A DNA stretch of 64,000 bases from Paenibacillus wulumuqiensis (GTDB taxonomy: Bacteria > Bacillota > Bacilli > Paenibacillales > Paenibacillaceae), in NCBI RefSeq assembly GCF_000971965.1, contig NZ_LAQP01000020.1:33250-97249 (forward strand). The letters run 5' to 3'. Shown here one piece after another: positions 1 through 9,388 of this stretch (the stretch's first letter is position 1; the number at the start of each line of letters is the position of its first letter). Made by a program: the position numbers and the translations under genes. A model generated the notes under the pieces. The model was not told the DNA's origin and did not search any database. It saw nothing but the letters and a program-made list of their open reading frames with translations.

Positions 1-1
1 T

Positions 2-1123
2 CTCATTATGGGCAGCATCGCGCTGGCCATTCTGACGATACTGACCTTTATCTCGCCGAATCTGTCGACCTCCGGCAAGCTGATCTATGCGTATGCTTCG
101 TATATGATCTGGGGCATCGGGTATTCCTTTGTTAATATTCCGTACGGTTCGCTCGGAGCAGCGATTACACAGGATACGGTCGAGAGGGCATCGCTGTCTT
201 CGTTCCGGCAGGCAGGTTCGCTCGGTGCGTTGTTTGTGACAAGCGTTATCGTAATGCCGATTATTGTTCATTTTGCCAATCCGAAGGTGGGGTATCCGGT
301 CGTAATGGGCATTATGTCGCTGATTGGCGTAATCGCTTTCTTCTTCTGTTACAAAGGAACTCGGGAGCGGGTAGTGAATCAGGCGCCGCCCAAGGAGAAA
401 TTAACGCCGTGGCTGATCATCAAGACCTTTATCAGCAACAAACCGCTGCTGGTACTTGTGCTGATGACGGTGTTCACCATTTCCGCCTACAATATCAAGT
501 CGGCGATGCTGGTGTATTTTGCCCAGTACAATCTTGGTAATGTGGAACTGATGGCGTATATGAACTTTATTATTATTGGTTCTTCCTTTATCGGGGTATT
601 GTTCCTGCCCAAGCTGGTCAAAAAATTCGGCAAGCGCAATACGGCGCTGATCGGACTCGGTGTCAGTGTCGTCGCAGATACGATCAACTTTTTGGCGCCA
701 TCAAATGTGGTACTTTTCACAATTCTGGCAAGTATCGCGTTTATCGGGATCAGTATTCCTAACGGAATTACATGGGCCTTTGTATCGGACATTATCGATT
801 ATGGAGAATGGGAGTCCGGCGAGCGCAAAGACGGTATTACGTATTCGCTGTTTAACTTCTCACGCAAACTGGCCCAGTCACTGGCAGGTACATTATCCGG
901 GATTGGTCTTGGACTGGTCGGTTATATTCCAAACGTTGCCCAGAGTACAGGCACACTGCTCGGGATCAAAGGTCTGCTCTGTCTGTATCCGGCAATTGCG
1001 CTGGCGATTGCCATGGTTATTATTGGATTTATGTACAAGCTGACAGACAGCAAGCATGAGGAGATCGTCGCCGAGCTGCGCATACGCAACAGCAGTAATA
1101 CCGAATACGGGATGCAGCGATAA
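2..1123 (+). CDS. GPH-family sugar:cation symporter (5'-truncated by window)
   Basis: The reading frame is open from the first bases of the window, so the N-terminus lies outside and about 373 C-terminal residues are seen. Around ten hydrophobic segments alternate with short loops, as expected for a 12-TM MFS-type carrier. The segments VNIPYGSLGAAITQD and IDYGEWESGERKDG are hallmarks of the glycoside-pentoside-hexuronide (GPH) family, which couples sugar uptake to Na+ or H+. The downstream genes encode an ExuR-like regulator and two enzymes of hexuronate breakdown. The position matches the hexuronate locus of Bacillus subtilis, where the GPH protein YjmB lies in the same operon. Uptake of a hexuronate or a uronate-containing glycoside is therefore inferred; the exact substrate cannot be read from the sequence. 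Confidence 0.85.
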   Translation, partial: LIMGSIALAILTILTFISPNLSTSGKLIYAYASYMIWGIGYSFVNIPYGSLGAAITQDTVERASLSSFRQAGSLGALFVTSVIVMPIIVHFANPKVGYPVVMGIMSLIGVIAFFFCYKGTRERVVNQAPPKEKLTPWLIIKTFISNKPLLVLVLMTVFTISAYNIKSAMLVYFAQYNLGNVELMAYMNFIIIGSSFIGVLFLPKLVKKFGKRNTALIGLGVSVVADTINFLAPSNVVLFTILASIAFIGISIPNGITWAFVSDIIDYGEWESGERKDGITYSLFNFSRKLAQSLAGTLSGIGLGLVGYIPNVAQSTGTLLGIKGLLCLYPAIALAIAMVIIGFMYKLTDSKHEEIVAELRIRNSSNTEYGMQR

Positions 1124-1192
1124 AAGGCACAGCATGTCCGGAAAGTTCTGGTTATGGTCAATATGCATAGTTATGGTATTCTTAGGGGAAAG

Positions 1193-1207
1193 CAGACGAT
1201 ACGTCTG
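1193..1207. promoter_or_regulatory. Perfect 15-bp dyad upstream of exuR
   Basis: CAGACG-ATA-CGTCTG is a perfect inverted repeat about 80 bases before the regulator gene. It could be an operator for the adjacent regulator or a small hairpin in the leader. No good sigma-A promoter was seen next to it, so its role is uncertain. Confidence 0.3.
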
Positions 1208-1284
1208 ATCTGTCGGAACTGCAGCGCTTCAGGAGCGCATGTACAGGGCGGATACTCAAGTTACGGAAAAGGAAGGTTATGCAT

Positions 1285-2286
1285 ATGGCGGCTACGATCA
1301 AGGACATTGCCAGACTCGCCAATGTCTCTCATACAACAGTATCACGTGCACTCAATAACAGCCCGCTGATCAAGGAAGTGACCAAGCGTAAAATTATGGA
1401 GATTGCGCGGGAAGTAAACTATATTCCCAACTACAACGCCAAAAGTCTCGTGCTTCAGCGTTCGCATACGATCGGACTGTTCTTTACGAGCATTTCAATG
1501 GGGACGAGCAGCAGCTTTTTCGCAGATACGATTCGCGGAGTGAACTCGGTAATTGATGTGGGCTATAATCTGTTCGTCCGCGGGATTGATGAATACGAGG
1601 ATTTCGGTTCCATTCATCGCAAACGGTTTGACGGGATTATCCTGATGAGCCAGAGCGATGATGATAATGCCTTTATCCAGCATGTACTGGAGCAAAATAT
1701 TCCGCTGGTCGTATTGAATCGGCTGATCCCTGGCGGCGGCTTCGTCAATATTGTCTCCAATGACCGGGAAGGTTCGTATGATGCGGGATGCTATCTGGCT
1801 GCCCATAAGCATGAGCGGATTGCGATTATCGAAGGACTCAAAGGATTCAAGTCGACCGAGCAGCGCCGGGCCGGTTTCCTGCAGGCGATGGAGCAGCACG
1901 GTATTACCGTACCGGACAGCTACCGGGTCGCCGGGGATTATACGACCGAGAGCGGGCATCAGGCGATGCGTCAGCTGCTGCAGCTGGAGACACCGCCAAC
2001 CGCTGTCTTTTGCTCCAATGACGATATGGCGATCGGGGCGATCAATGCGGCCTATGCACTCGGCCGGAAAGTGCCGGAGGATGTATCGGTGATTGGATTT
2101 GATGATATTAACTTTTCCCGGTATACCAATCCGGCGCTGACGACCGTGAAGCGGCCTGTTGAGGAGATCAGCGCGCACGGAGCCGAGAAGATTATGGAAC
2201 GGATCGAAGAGGATGCCAACCGGGAGGAACTGATTTTCCTGGAGACCGAACTGGTCGAGCGGCAGTCCGCTGTCCGCCGCGGCTGA
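1285..2286 (+). CDS. exuR: LacI-family regulator, ExuR-like
   Basis: This 333-residue protein has a LacI-type helix-turn-helix at residues 4-23 (TIKDIARLANVSHTTVSRAL), a hinge helix, and a periplasmic-binding-protein-like effector domain ending near the usual family length. The ATG at 1285 was preferred over the in-frame ATG at 1279 because GGAAGG (1271-1276) is 8 bases before 1285 but only 2 before 1279. It lies between a GPH transporter and uxaB/uxaA, the same order as exuR in B. subtilis. It is expected to repress hexuronate genes until a uronate-derived inducer binds. The family is certain; the ExuR name rests on gene order. Confidence 0.8.
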   Translation: MAATIKDIARLANVSHTTVSRALNNSPLIKEVTKRKIMEIAREVNYIPNYNAKSLVLQRSHTIGLFFTSISMGTSSSFFADTIRGVNSVIDVGYNLFVRGIDEYEDFGSIHRKRFDGIILMSQSDDDNAFIQHVLEQNIPLVVLNRLIPGGGFVNIVSNDREGSYDAGCYLAAHKHERIAIIEGLKGFKSTEQRRAGFLQAMEQHGITVPDSYRVAGDYTTESGHQAMRQLLQLETPPTAVFCSNDDMAIGAINAAYALGRKVPEDVSVIGFDDINFSRYTNPALTTVKRPVEEISAHGAEKIMERIEEDANREELIFLETELVERQSAVRRG

Positions 2287-2345
2287 ATGCGGGTACTGCT
2301 GGCTATATGGGGGAAAACCGTCATAGTGACAGACAATACAGTGAA

Positions 2346-2430
2346 GATGCTGCAGCCAGTCAGATGGCCTGCAGCATCGGACTCACCGCAGCCAGTCAGA
2401 GAGTCTGCAGCATCCGATCCATGGCAGCCA
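2346..2430. repeat. 36-bp tandem repeat with nested hairpin, exuR-uxaB spacer
   Basis: The 307-base gap between exuR and uxaB holds two copies of a 36-bp unit beginning GCAGCCAGTCAGA (at 2352 and 2388), plus the first 7 bases of a third at 2424. The first copy sits inside a perfect 10-bp inverted repeat: GATGCTGCAG at 2346-2355 pairs with CTGCAGCATC at 2369-2378. The structure may partly terminate or attenuate transcription into uxaB, but there is no U-run directly after it. Confidence 0.5.
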
Positions 2431-2520
2431 TTAACGGATAGTATGAAGCCAGCCCATTTATCGTTCTGTTTTTGTATAGGGCTGCATATAATTTAACGAA
2501 TTAATGTGATTTAACTCATT

Positions 2521-2535
2521 TTGTTAACGTGTGCA
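2521..2535 (+). promoter_or_regulatory. Candidate CcpA cre site before uxaB
   Basis: TTGTTAACGTGTGCA matches 9 of the 11 fixed positions of the Bacillus cre consensus WTGNAANCGNWNNCW and contains the central CG. It lies about 60 bases before the uxaB start. Carbon-catabolite control of hexuronate genes is known in Bacillus, so the site is plausible but unproven. Confidence 0.3.
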
Positions 2536-2593
2536 TGAATTTAGAATAGACCTATAACGTACTGGATTGTTGAATTCACAGGAGGCGATATCT

Positions 2594-4066
2594 ATGGATC
2601 GATTGAACCGGACGCATTATCAGGCGACGGAATATACGGAACGTGTACTGCAGTTTGGAGAAGGGAACTTTTTGCGTGCCTTTGCCGACTGGCAGATTGA
2701 CGAGATGAACCACAAGGCTGGATTTGATACCGGCGTAGTTGTGGTACAGCCGCTGCCGACCGGTATGGCGGAGCGACTGAATGAACAGGATGGACTGTAT
2801 ACTGTCTATCTGGAAGGTATGCAAAACGGACAGCCGCTGCGGGAGCATCATGTGATGGAATGTGTAACTCGGGGCATCGATCCGTATGCCCGCTACGAAG
2901 CCTATGAACAGCTGGTAGAGCAGCCGGAACTGCGCTTTATTATTTCCAATACGACCGAAGCGGGGATTACTTTCAATCCGGACGATCGGTTGGATGACCG
3001 GCCGCAGAGCAGTTATCCGGGCAAACTGACCGCCTTGCTATATCGCCGGTATCTTCATTTCCAGGGCGATGTATCCAAAGGGTTCATCATTATCCCGTGC
3101 GAGCTGATCGACCGCAATGGTGCGGTACTCCAGGATATCGTACTGCAGTACAGCAAGCTGTGGGGACTGGAGCGCGAATTCATCGATTGGCTGGACCAGG
3201 CCAATACGTTCTGCTGTAGTCTGGTCGATCGGATCGTGCCAGGTTATCCGCAGCAGCGCATGCCGGAGATTACAGCCGAGCTTGGTTATGAAGATCAGTT
3301 TGTGGTAGTAGGTGAACCATTTCACTTGTGGGTCATCGAAGGACCGGACTGGATAGCCCGGGAATTCCCGGCAGAAGAGGCAGGCTTGCAGGTCAAGATT
3401 GTCGACGATCTCAGCCCATACCGGACACGCAAAGTGCGGATTCTGAACGGCGCCCATACGGCGCTTACACCGGTAGCCTATCTGTATGGACTGGAGACGG
3501 TCGGCCAGGCGGTCAATGATGAAGTGGTCGGTACCTTTATCCGGGAGCTGATCCAGGAGGAGATTATACCGACGCTGGATCTGCCGGAGGAAGAACTGCA
3601 ATCTTTTGCTGCCGCTGTAATGGAACGGTTCCGCAATCCGTATGTGGAACATTATGTAATGAGCATCGCGCTCAACTCGATATCCAAATTCAAAACACGT
3701 GATCTGCCGACGCTGAGCGCCTATGCAGCAGAGCAAGGACAGCTGCCGCAGCGGCTCACGTTCTCGCTGGCTGCCCTGATCGCCTTTTATCGTGGTGAGC
3801 GGGATGGGGAACGGATTGCGCTGGCAGATGATGCAGAGGTGCTGGGTTATTTTGAACAGGTATGGACACGGTATGAAGATACCGCTCTGGGAATGGAGCA
3901 GCTGGTGGATGATGTATTGAGTCAGGAACAATTCTGGGGAATGAATCTGAACGAAATTGCCGGATTGACCGAGCGGACAGCGCAATATCTGCTGAATATC
4001 CGCACTTCCGGTATGCGTCAGGCGCTGCATGAGCTGACTGCGGCCGGGACACTGCTGTCCCACTAG
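2594..4066 (+). CDS. uxaB: Tagaturonate reductase (altronate oxidoreductase)
   Basis: This 490-residue protein belongs to the mannitol dehydrogenase / UxaB family, which reduces D-tagaturonate to D-altronate with NADH in galacturonate catabolism. Recognisable segments are QFGEGNFLRAF near residue 20, the central IIPCELIDRNG block, and RILNGAHTALTPVAYLYG, the catalytic C-terminal region with its conserved Lys/Asn/His positions. The start was set at ATG 2594 because AGGAGG (2580-2585) lies 8 bases before it; a TTG at 2567 in the same frame lacks such a site. The stop codon directly abuts the frame of uxaA, so the two are surely co-transcribed. The product altronate is the substrate of the next enzyme. 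Confidence 0.9.
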   Translation: MDRLNRTHYQATEYTERVLQFGEGNFLRAFADWQIDEMNHKAGFDTGVVVVQPLPTGMAERLNEQDGLYTVYLEGMQNGQPLREHHVMECVTRGIDPYARYEAYEQLVEQPELRFIISNTTEAGITFNPDDRLDDRPQSSYPGKLTALLYRRYLHFQGDVSKGFIIIPCELIDRNGAVLQDIVLQYSKLWGLEREFIDWLDQANTFCCSLVDRIVPGYPQQRMPEITAELGYEDQFVVVGEPFHLWVIEGPDWIAREFPAEEAGLQVKIVDDLSPYRTRKVRILNGAHTALTPVAYLYGLETVGQAVNDEVVGTFIRELIQEEIIPTLDLPEEELQSFAAAVMERFRNPYVEHYVMSIALNSISKFKTRDLPTLSAYAAEQGQLPQRLTFSLAALIAFYRGERDGERIALADDAEVLGYFEQVWTRYEDTALGMEQLVDDVLSQEQFWGMNLNEIAGLTERTAQYLLNIRTSGMRQALHELTAAGTLLSH

Positions 4067-4102
4067 ATGATTGATATTCATAATGAACAGGAGGCAGTGA
4101 CC

Positions 4103-5593
4103 GTGCTGGAGATGATACAGATTCATGAACAGGATAACGTAGTCGTTGCCCTGCGCGATTATCGGCAGGGAGAGAGTATTCAGGCAGGCAGCCGTCAGAT
4201 TGTACTGCAGGAAGATGTAGCCAGAGGACACAAGATTGCGATCGAGCCAATCGAACCGGACCATCATGTGATCAAGTACGGCTACCCGATCGGCCATGCA
4301 CTTCAGCCCATCCCGGCGGGCAGTCATGTGCATACCCATAATACACGAACCAATCTGACGGGCGTAGAGGATTACCGCTATGAACCGCGCACTTTCCCGC
4401 TGCCGTACACGCTGGAGAACCGGACATTTCAGGGTTATCGCCGTGCCAATGGGGAAGTGGGTATCCGCAACGAACTGTGGATCGTCCCGACGGTAGGCTG
4501 CGTCAACGGTATTGCCGAGATGATCCTCAAGCAGTTCCAGGCGGAAATCAACGACCTGGCTCCTTTTGAAAATGCACTGGTGCTCAAGCACAGCTATGGC
4601 TGTTCCCAGCTGGGCGATGATCATCTGCATACCCAGACGATTCTGGCGGATGCGGTTCGGCATCCGAATGCAGGCGGGGTGCTGGTACTGGGATTGGGCT
4701 GTGAGAACAATATAATGGAAGATTTCAAACAGGCAATCGGTGATTACGATGATTCCCGGATCAAGTTCCTGGTCTCCCAGTCCGTCTCGGATGAAGTGGA
4801 AGCCGGTGTAGAGCTGCTGCGAGACATTTACCAGAGCGCCCGTCTGGATCAGCGGGAAGAGATTCCGCTGTCCGAACTGCGGATCGGTCTCAAATGCGGC
4901 GGCTCGGACGGATTATCCGGCATTACCGCCAATCCGCTGCTCGGCAAGCTATCCGATTATATGGCCGCCCAGGGTGGTACGACGGTGCTGACCGAAGTGC
5001 CCGAGATGTTCGGCGCCGAAAAGATTCTGATGGAACGGGCTGCGAACGAGGAAGTGTTTGGCAAAATCGTCCATCTGATCAATGATTTCAAGCAGTATTT
5101 TCTCGATTACAAGCAGCCGGTCTACGAGAACCCTTCACCAGGCAACAAGGCAGGCGGTATTACAACCCTGGAAGACAAGTCGCTCGGCTGTACGCAAAAG
5201 TCCGGTGTATCCACCGTACAGGATGTGCTGCAGTATGGAGAGCGTCTGCATACCAAAGGATTGAACCTGCTGAGTGCACCGGGCAATGATCTGGTCGCTT
5301 CCTCGGCGCTGGGTGCAGCCGGCTGCCAGCTGGTTATTTTCACGACAGGTCGGGGCACACCGTTCGGTTCCTTTGTACCTACGATGAAGGTATCCACCAA
5401 TTCGCCGCTCCATGCCAACAAACCGCACTGGATCGACTACAATGCAGGCGTGCTGGTGGAAGAGACGACGATGGAAGATGCGCTGACCGATTTTATCGAT
5501 TATATTATTGAAGTCGCCAGCGGTCGCTGGGTGAACAATGAGAAGAACAACTTCCGCGAGATCGCTATTTTCAAAAATGGTGTAACGCTGTAG
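4103..5593 (+). CDS. uxaA: Altronate dehydratase
   Basis: This 496-residue UxaA/GarD-family enzyme dehydrates D-altronate to 2-keto-3-deoxygluconate, which enters the Entner-Doudoroff branch. An N-terminal SAF-like domain (about residues 1-90, including VHTHNTRTNL) is followed by the large catalytic region. That region contains RNELWIVPTVGCVNGIAE, KHSYGCSQLGDDH and KCGGSDGLSGITANP, whose His/Cys residues are typical metal-binding positions. The GTG at 4103 is chosen because AGGAGG at 4089-4094 lies 8 bases upstream, inside the frame that opens at ATG 4067. With this start the N-terminus (LEMIQIHEQDNVVVALRD) and the length fit B. subtilis UxaA. It is the last gene of the operon. Confidence 0.9.
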   Translation: MLEMIQIHEQDNVVVALRDYRQGESIQAGSRQIVLQEDVARGHKIAIEPIEPDHHVIKYGYPIGHALQPIPAGSHVHTHNTRTNLTGVEDYRYEPRTFPLPYTLENRTFQGYRRANGEVGIRNELWIVPTVGCVNGIAEMILKQFQAEINDLAPFENALVLKHSYGCSQLGDDHLHTQTILADAVRHPNAGGVLVLGLGCENNIMEDFKQAIGDYDDSRIKFLVSQSVSDEVEAGVELLRDIYQSARLDQREEIPLSELRIGLKCGGSDGLSGITANPLLGKLSDYMAAQGGTTVLTEVPEMFGAEKILMERAANEEVFGKIVHLINDFKQYFLDYKQPVYENPSPGNKAGGITTLEDKSLGCTQKSGVSTVQDVLQYGERLHTKGLNLLSAPGNDLVASSALGAAGCQLVIFTTGRGTPFGSFVPTMKVSTNSPLHANKPHWIDYNAGVLVEETTMEDALTDFIDYIIEVASGRWVNNEKNNFREIAIFKNGVTL

Positions 5594-5675
5594 GAACATG
5601 CTCCAGCTTCCAGTCTGTACTCTCGGATAAAATAGTATAACAAGGCAGAATACCAAAGATTGAAATAATAATTAT

Positions 5676-5714
5676 AAAGCTCCTGATTCGGTAGATGAAT
5701 CGGGAGCTTTTGGT
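5676..5714 (+). terminator. Rho-independent terminator after uxaA
   Basis: AAAGCTCCTGATTC (5676-5689) pairs with GAATCGGGAGCTTT (5697-5710) across a 7-base loop, with one T-G wobble. The U-run is short (TTTT). Confidence 0.7.
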
Positions 5715-5774
5715 ATTCTGAAAATGTGATTCAGGTATGTATAGCTCTACATAATATGATATACTGGGGAAAGT

Positions 5775-5792
5775 AATGACCGATGAGTCATT
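5775..5792. promoter_or_regulatory. Dyad upstream of MFS exporter, possible operator
   Basis: AATGAC-CGATGA-GTCATT is a 6+6 inverted repeat about 75 bases before the exporter start. Drug-pump genes are often controlled by TetR or MarR operators at this position, but no regulator gene lies next to it, so the role is a guess. Confidence 0.25.
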
Positions 5793-5865
5793 CTAGTGAG
5801 AATGTGTTAATAATGTCTGGTATCCTGACAAAACCTATGCAATTCAAAACAGGGAGTGAGCAGAA

Positions 5866-7410
5866 ATGGCTGAAATAGCCGCTAATAGCAAAAAGGCTGG
5901 TACCGGCTGGATAGTGGCCGCTCTGCTGCTCGGTATATTTATGGCTTCGATCGATAATACGATTGTAGCGACAGCCATCGCGACAATCGTCGGTGATCTG
6001 GGCGGGTTTGACCAGTTTGTCTGGGTGACATCAGCATATCTGGTCGCTTCACTGGCGGGGACACCGATATTCGGGAAATTGTCCGATATGTACGGCCGCA
6101 GGCGTTTTTTTATTTTCGGTCTGATTATGTTTATGATCGGTTCGATCCTGTGCGGTACAGCGCATTCGATTGTGGAACTGAGTATTTATCGGGCGATTCA
6201 GGGGATTGGCGGCGGCGCACTGGTGCCGATTGCCTTTACAATCGTATTTGATACGTTTCCTCCGGAAAAGCGGGGCAGGATGACCGGTCTGCTCGGTGCG
6301 GTATTCGGTATGTCCGGCTTGGTCGGGCCGCTGCTTGGTGCTTATATTACCGAGTATTTCAGCTGGCGTTGGGTATTCTATATCAATGTGCCGCTGGGCA
6401 TTATATCGCTGCTGCTGATCCTCATCTTTTACCGGGAATCGCTGGAACGTTCCCGTCAGAAAATCGACTGGGCCGGCGCAGGGCTGCTCGTCGGTGCCGT
6501 AGTGTCACTGATGTTCGCGCTGGAACTGGGCGGCGGCACCTATGCATGGGACTCGGGCATCATTATCGGTCTGCTGTGCTGCTTTGCCGTTCTGGCAGTG
6601 GCATTTATATTTGCAGAGCGGCGGGCGGCAGAGCCGATTATCTCGTTCCCGATGTTCCGCAAGCAGCTGTTTGCCGGCAGCGTCGCAGCCTCCTTCTTTT
6701 ATGGAGCGGCCTTTATTACCGTGACGCTGTATATCCCTATTTATGTACAGGGAGTAACCGGCGGAACCGCGGTCAATTCGGGACTGACCCTGATGCCAAT
6801 GACGATCGGATCGGTGATTGCGGCGATGATGGGCGGAATACTGGTGAACAAAATGACGTTTCGGCGGATTATGATCTTCTCGGCGGTTGTGTTCACCGTA
6901 GGCATGTTCCTGCTGAGCAGACTGACGTCCGATACGCCAACCTGGCTGCTGGTCACCGATCTGGCAATTACCGGCTTTGGGATCGGATTTTCCTTTTCCG
7001 TGCTGGGGATCAGCGGGATTCAGGAATTTGATTTCCGCCAGCGGGGAGCAGCCAATTCGACGCTTTCCTTTGTACGTTCGCTTGGAATGTCTGTCGGTGT
7101 GACGATATTCGGCCTTGTTCAGCGGAGCTTGCTCACCGGGGAAATGGAGGGTCAGCTGGGCAGCGGACAAGCGCAGCCTGGCGGTATGGATCTGTCTGCC
7201 ATAGATCCGAGAGCCCTGCTGTCTGAAGAGATGCAATCCCATATTCCGGCAGCAGTGCTGGAAGTGATCCGCCAGGCGCTGACCGGATCGGTCGCCGGCA
7301 CATTCGGCTGGGCGATCATTCCGGCAGTCTGCGCACTGATCGCTGTATCATTTATGGGAAATGCCCGCGCGGTATCTTCCCGGGGGGAACAGAACACTGC
7401 AGGACGCTGA
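5866..7410 (+). CDS. DHA2-family (14-TM) MFS drug exporter
   Basis: This 514-residue integral membrane protein has about 14 hydrophobic segments. It carries the DHA2 hallmarks: FMASIDNTIVATAIATIV in TM1 (acidic residue in motif D1), the loop 2-3 motif A GKLSDMYGRRR, and the TM5 antiporter motif C region (GMSGLVGPLLGAYI) followed by SWRWVFYINVPLG. These proteins (EmrB/QacA/LfrA type) expel drugs or cationic dyes in exchange for protons; substrates cannot be told from sequence. GGGAG lies 8-12 bases before the ATG. It is a single-gene unit bounded by terminators on both sides. Confidence 0.88.
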   Translation: MAEIAANSKKAGTGWIVAALLLGIFMASIDNTIVATAIATIVGDLGGFDQFVWVTSAYLVASLAGTPIFGKLSDMYGRRRFFIFGLIMFMIGSILCGTAHSIVELSIYRAIQGIGGGALVPIAFTIVFDTFPPEKRGRMTGLLGAVFGMSGLVGPLLGAYITEYFSWRWVFYINVPLGIISLLLILIFYRESLERSRQKIDWAGAGLLVGAVVSLMFALELGGGTYAWDSGIIIGLLCCFAVLAVAFIFAERRAAEPIISFPMFRKQLFAGSVAASFFYGAAFITVTLYIPIYVQGVTGGTAVNSGLTLMPMTIGSVIAAMMGGILVNKMTFRRIMIFSAVVFTVGMFLLSRLTSDTPTWLLVTDLAITGFGIGFSFSVLGISGIQEFDFRQRGAANSTLSFVRSLGMSVGVTIFGLVQRSLLTGEMEGQLGSGQAQPGGMDLSAIDPRALLSEEMQSHIPAAVLEVIRQALTGSVAGTFGWAIIPAVCALIAVSFMGNARAVSSRGEQNTAGR

Positions 7411-7440
7411 TTGCAGCCGCAGCATGGAGTGACGGCGAAA

Positions 7441-7479
7441 AGCTCGGTTTCATTTCCAAAATGAAATCGGGCTTTTTTT
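7441..7479 (+). terminator. Terminator after MFS exporter
   Basis: AGCTCGGTTTCATTT (7441-7455) pairs with AAATGAAATCGGGCT (7458-7472) with two wobble pairs and is followed by a run of T. Confidence 0.85.
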
Positions 7480-7654
7480 GATTATGTCCATATTTTCGGG
7501 TTATTATAGTACTCAAGAGGTAACGAATTTGTTACAATAGAGATTGTTGAATTGTTCATAAAATTTGTCAAAACCTTATGATTATCATGTTTCCCGGTTC
7601 TGCCGGAATGGAATATTGCTGTCATAATTGAACCTGTGCTTAGGAAGTGATGAA

Positions 7655-8341
7655 TTGATAGAGATGCAAGACGTATGGAAAACGTACCCTAACGGTGCGC
7701 ATGCCCTGCAAGGCGTTTCCGTAAAAATTGACCGTAATGAGTTTGTATACGTGGTCGGACCTTCCGGAGCGGGCAAATCGACCTTTATGAAATTAATGTA
7801 CCGGGAAGAGCAACCGACCAAAGGACAGATTTCTGTCAATGGATTTAATCTGAGCAAGCTCAAGCAGCGCAAGATTCCGCTGCTGCGCCGGAATATCGGC
7901 GTCATTTTCCAGGATTTCCGTCTGCTGCCGAAGTTGACCGCCTACGAAAATGTCGCTTTTGCCATGGAAGTTATCGAAGCGCCGAGACGGCAGATCAAGA
8001 AGCGGGTGATGGAAGTACTCGATCTGGTCGGTCTGCAAAGCAAAGCCAATCGTTATCCGGACCATTTGTCCGGTGGAGAGCAGCAGCGGATCGCCATTGC
8101 CAGAGCCATCGTCAATAATCCTTCCGTGATTATTGCGGATGAGCCGACAGGGAACCTTGATCCGGAGACATCCTACGGCATCATGCAGCTGCTGGACGAA
8201 ATTAATTTCCGGGGGACCACGATCATTATGGCTACACATAACAGGGATATCGTCAATTCCATGCGCCGACGCGTACTGGCCATTGAGAACGGTATGATTG
8301 TCAGAGACCAGATCAGAGGGGAGTACGGTTATGAATTTTAG
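7655..8341 (+). CDS. ftsE: Cell-division ABC transporter ATPase FtsE
   Basis: This 228-residue ABC ATPase is FtsE. Walker [10 protein letters not shown] is at about residues 35-43, followed by a Q-loop ([10 protein letters not shown]), the signature LSGGEQQR, Walker [14 protein letters not shown] and the switch His (ATHN). It energises the FtsEX complex, which activates peptidoglycan hydrolases from the cytoplasmic side of the membrane. A TTG start at 7655 follows AGGAAGTG (7642-7649) and gives [13 protein letters not shown] and the usual family length; the frame is open back to 7628. It overlaps ftsX by 11 bases, so the two are translationally coupled. Confidence 0.95.
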   Translation: MIEMQDVWKTYPNGAHALQGVSVKIDRNEFVYVVGPSGAGKSTFMKLMYREEQPTKGQISVNGFNLSKLKQRKIPLLRRNIGVIFQDFRLLPKLTAYENVAFAMEVIEAPRRQIKKRVMEVLDLVGLQSKANRYPDHLSGGEQQRIAIARAIVNNPSVIIADEPTGNLDPETSYGIMQLLDEINFRGTTIIMATHNRDIVNSMRRRVLAIENGMIVRDQIRGEYGYEF

Positions 8342-9251
8342 CACCTTCTTGCGGCACATGCGGGAAGGTTTTAGAAGCGTATTCCGCAACGGGTGGATGT
8401 CGATTGCATCCATTACCTCGATTATTGTGTCTCTGTTTATTCTAGGCGTATTTATTTTGCTCGTATTTAATGTTAATAATCTCGCCGACCAGGCGGACAG
8501 CCAGGTCGAAGTGAATGTATTTCTGGAACTGAACGTAAATCAGGATCTGCGTGAAGAGCTGCAGCAGCAGATCAGCGAAATGCCGGAAGTCAGCAATATC
8601 CGGTATATTCCCAAGGATAAAGGGCTGGATGAGCTGCGCGAGAACCTCGGTGAGGGTGGCGAGAGCTTCCTCGAAGGCTATGCCAAAGAGAACAACCCGC
8701 TGCCCGATGCTTTCAGGGTGCAGGTGATTGAAGCGACAACCGTTCCATTTGTCGCCCAAAAGATCGAAGCGCTCAATACGGAACATGTGGAGAAGCCGAT
8801 TCTCAAAGTGCGCTACGGCGGTGAGACGGTGCAGACCCTGTTCAAGGTGACAGCACTGATCCGCAACATCGGACTGATTCTGGTGGCCGCGCTGGCACTG
8901 ATGGCGATGTTCCTGATTGCCAATACGATTCGCGTGACGATCCTGGCACGCCGCCGGGAGATCAGCATTATGAAGCTTGTCGGTGCGACCAATCAGTTTA
9001 TCCGCTGGCCTTTCTTTATAGAAGGTGCACTGCTGGGCGGAATTGGCTCGGTCGTGACGATTATTATTTTATTTGTCGGTTATCATCAGCTGGTGGTCGC
9101 TTCGATGACTTCACTCAGTCTGGCCTCCATGGTGACACTTATTCCACTGCAGCAGATCTGGCCGTGGCTCGGCGGATTGCTGCTTGTACTGGGCATTGTG
9201 ATCGGAGTATGGGGAAGTACGGTATCGATTCGCCGCTTCCTGAAAGTGTAA
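8331..9251 (+). CDS. ftsX: Cell-division membrane protein FtsX
   Basis: This 306-residue protein is the FtsX membrane subunit partnering FtsE. It has a cytoplasmic N-terminus (TFLRHMREGFRSVFRNGWMS), TM1 at about residues 22-46, an extracellular loop of about 120 residues that contacts the hydrolase in related systems, and three C-terminal TM segments with the FtsX-domain signature ARRREISIMKLVGATNQFIRWPF split over TM2/3 (only part quoted as a motif). The ATG at 8331 follows AGAGGGGAG (8315-8323). In Bacillus FtsEX drives CwlO; here the coiled-coil hydrolase encoded immediately downstream is the obvious target. Confidence 0.95.
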   Translation: MNFSTFLRHMREGFRSVFRNGWMSIASITSIIVSLFILGVFILLVFNVNNLADQADSQVEVNVFLELNVNQDLREELQQQISEMPEVSNIRYIPKDKGLDELRENLGEGGESFLEGYAKENNPLPDAFRVQVIEATTVPFVAQKIEALNTEHVEKPILKVRYGGETVQTLFKVTALIRNIGLILVAALALMAMFLIANTIRVTILARRREISIMKLVGATNQFIRWPFFIEGALLGGIGSVVTIIILFVGYHQLVVASMTSLSLASMVTLIPLQQIWPWLGGLLLVLGIVIGVWGSTVSIRRFLKV

Positions 9252-9388
9252 TGCTATAATTTACCATGATTTTTATGAAAACTATCAAGGTATCCAAGCA
9301 GGCTGCCGATAATAGAGTTGACGTAATTGCTGAATGCCGGAACCGACTATTTCAACAACCTATAAATGTTAAAAGGATGGGAAAACAA

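Noticed and set aside
2352..2430. Possible CRISPR array
   Set aside because: Units are directly adjacent with no spacers, and only two full copies exist; there are no cas genes.
2287..2496. Small 69-codon plus-strand frame after exuR
   Set aside because: Starts directly at the exuR stop without a ribosome site and its sequence comes from the 36-bp DNA repeats.
3038..4663. Long minus-strand open frame of 541 codons opposite uxaB/uxaA
   Set aside because: The plus strand carries two clearly recognisable enzymes here; the antisense frame shows no family motif and is a codon-bias shadow.
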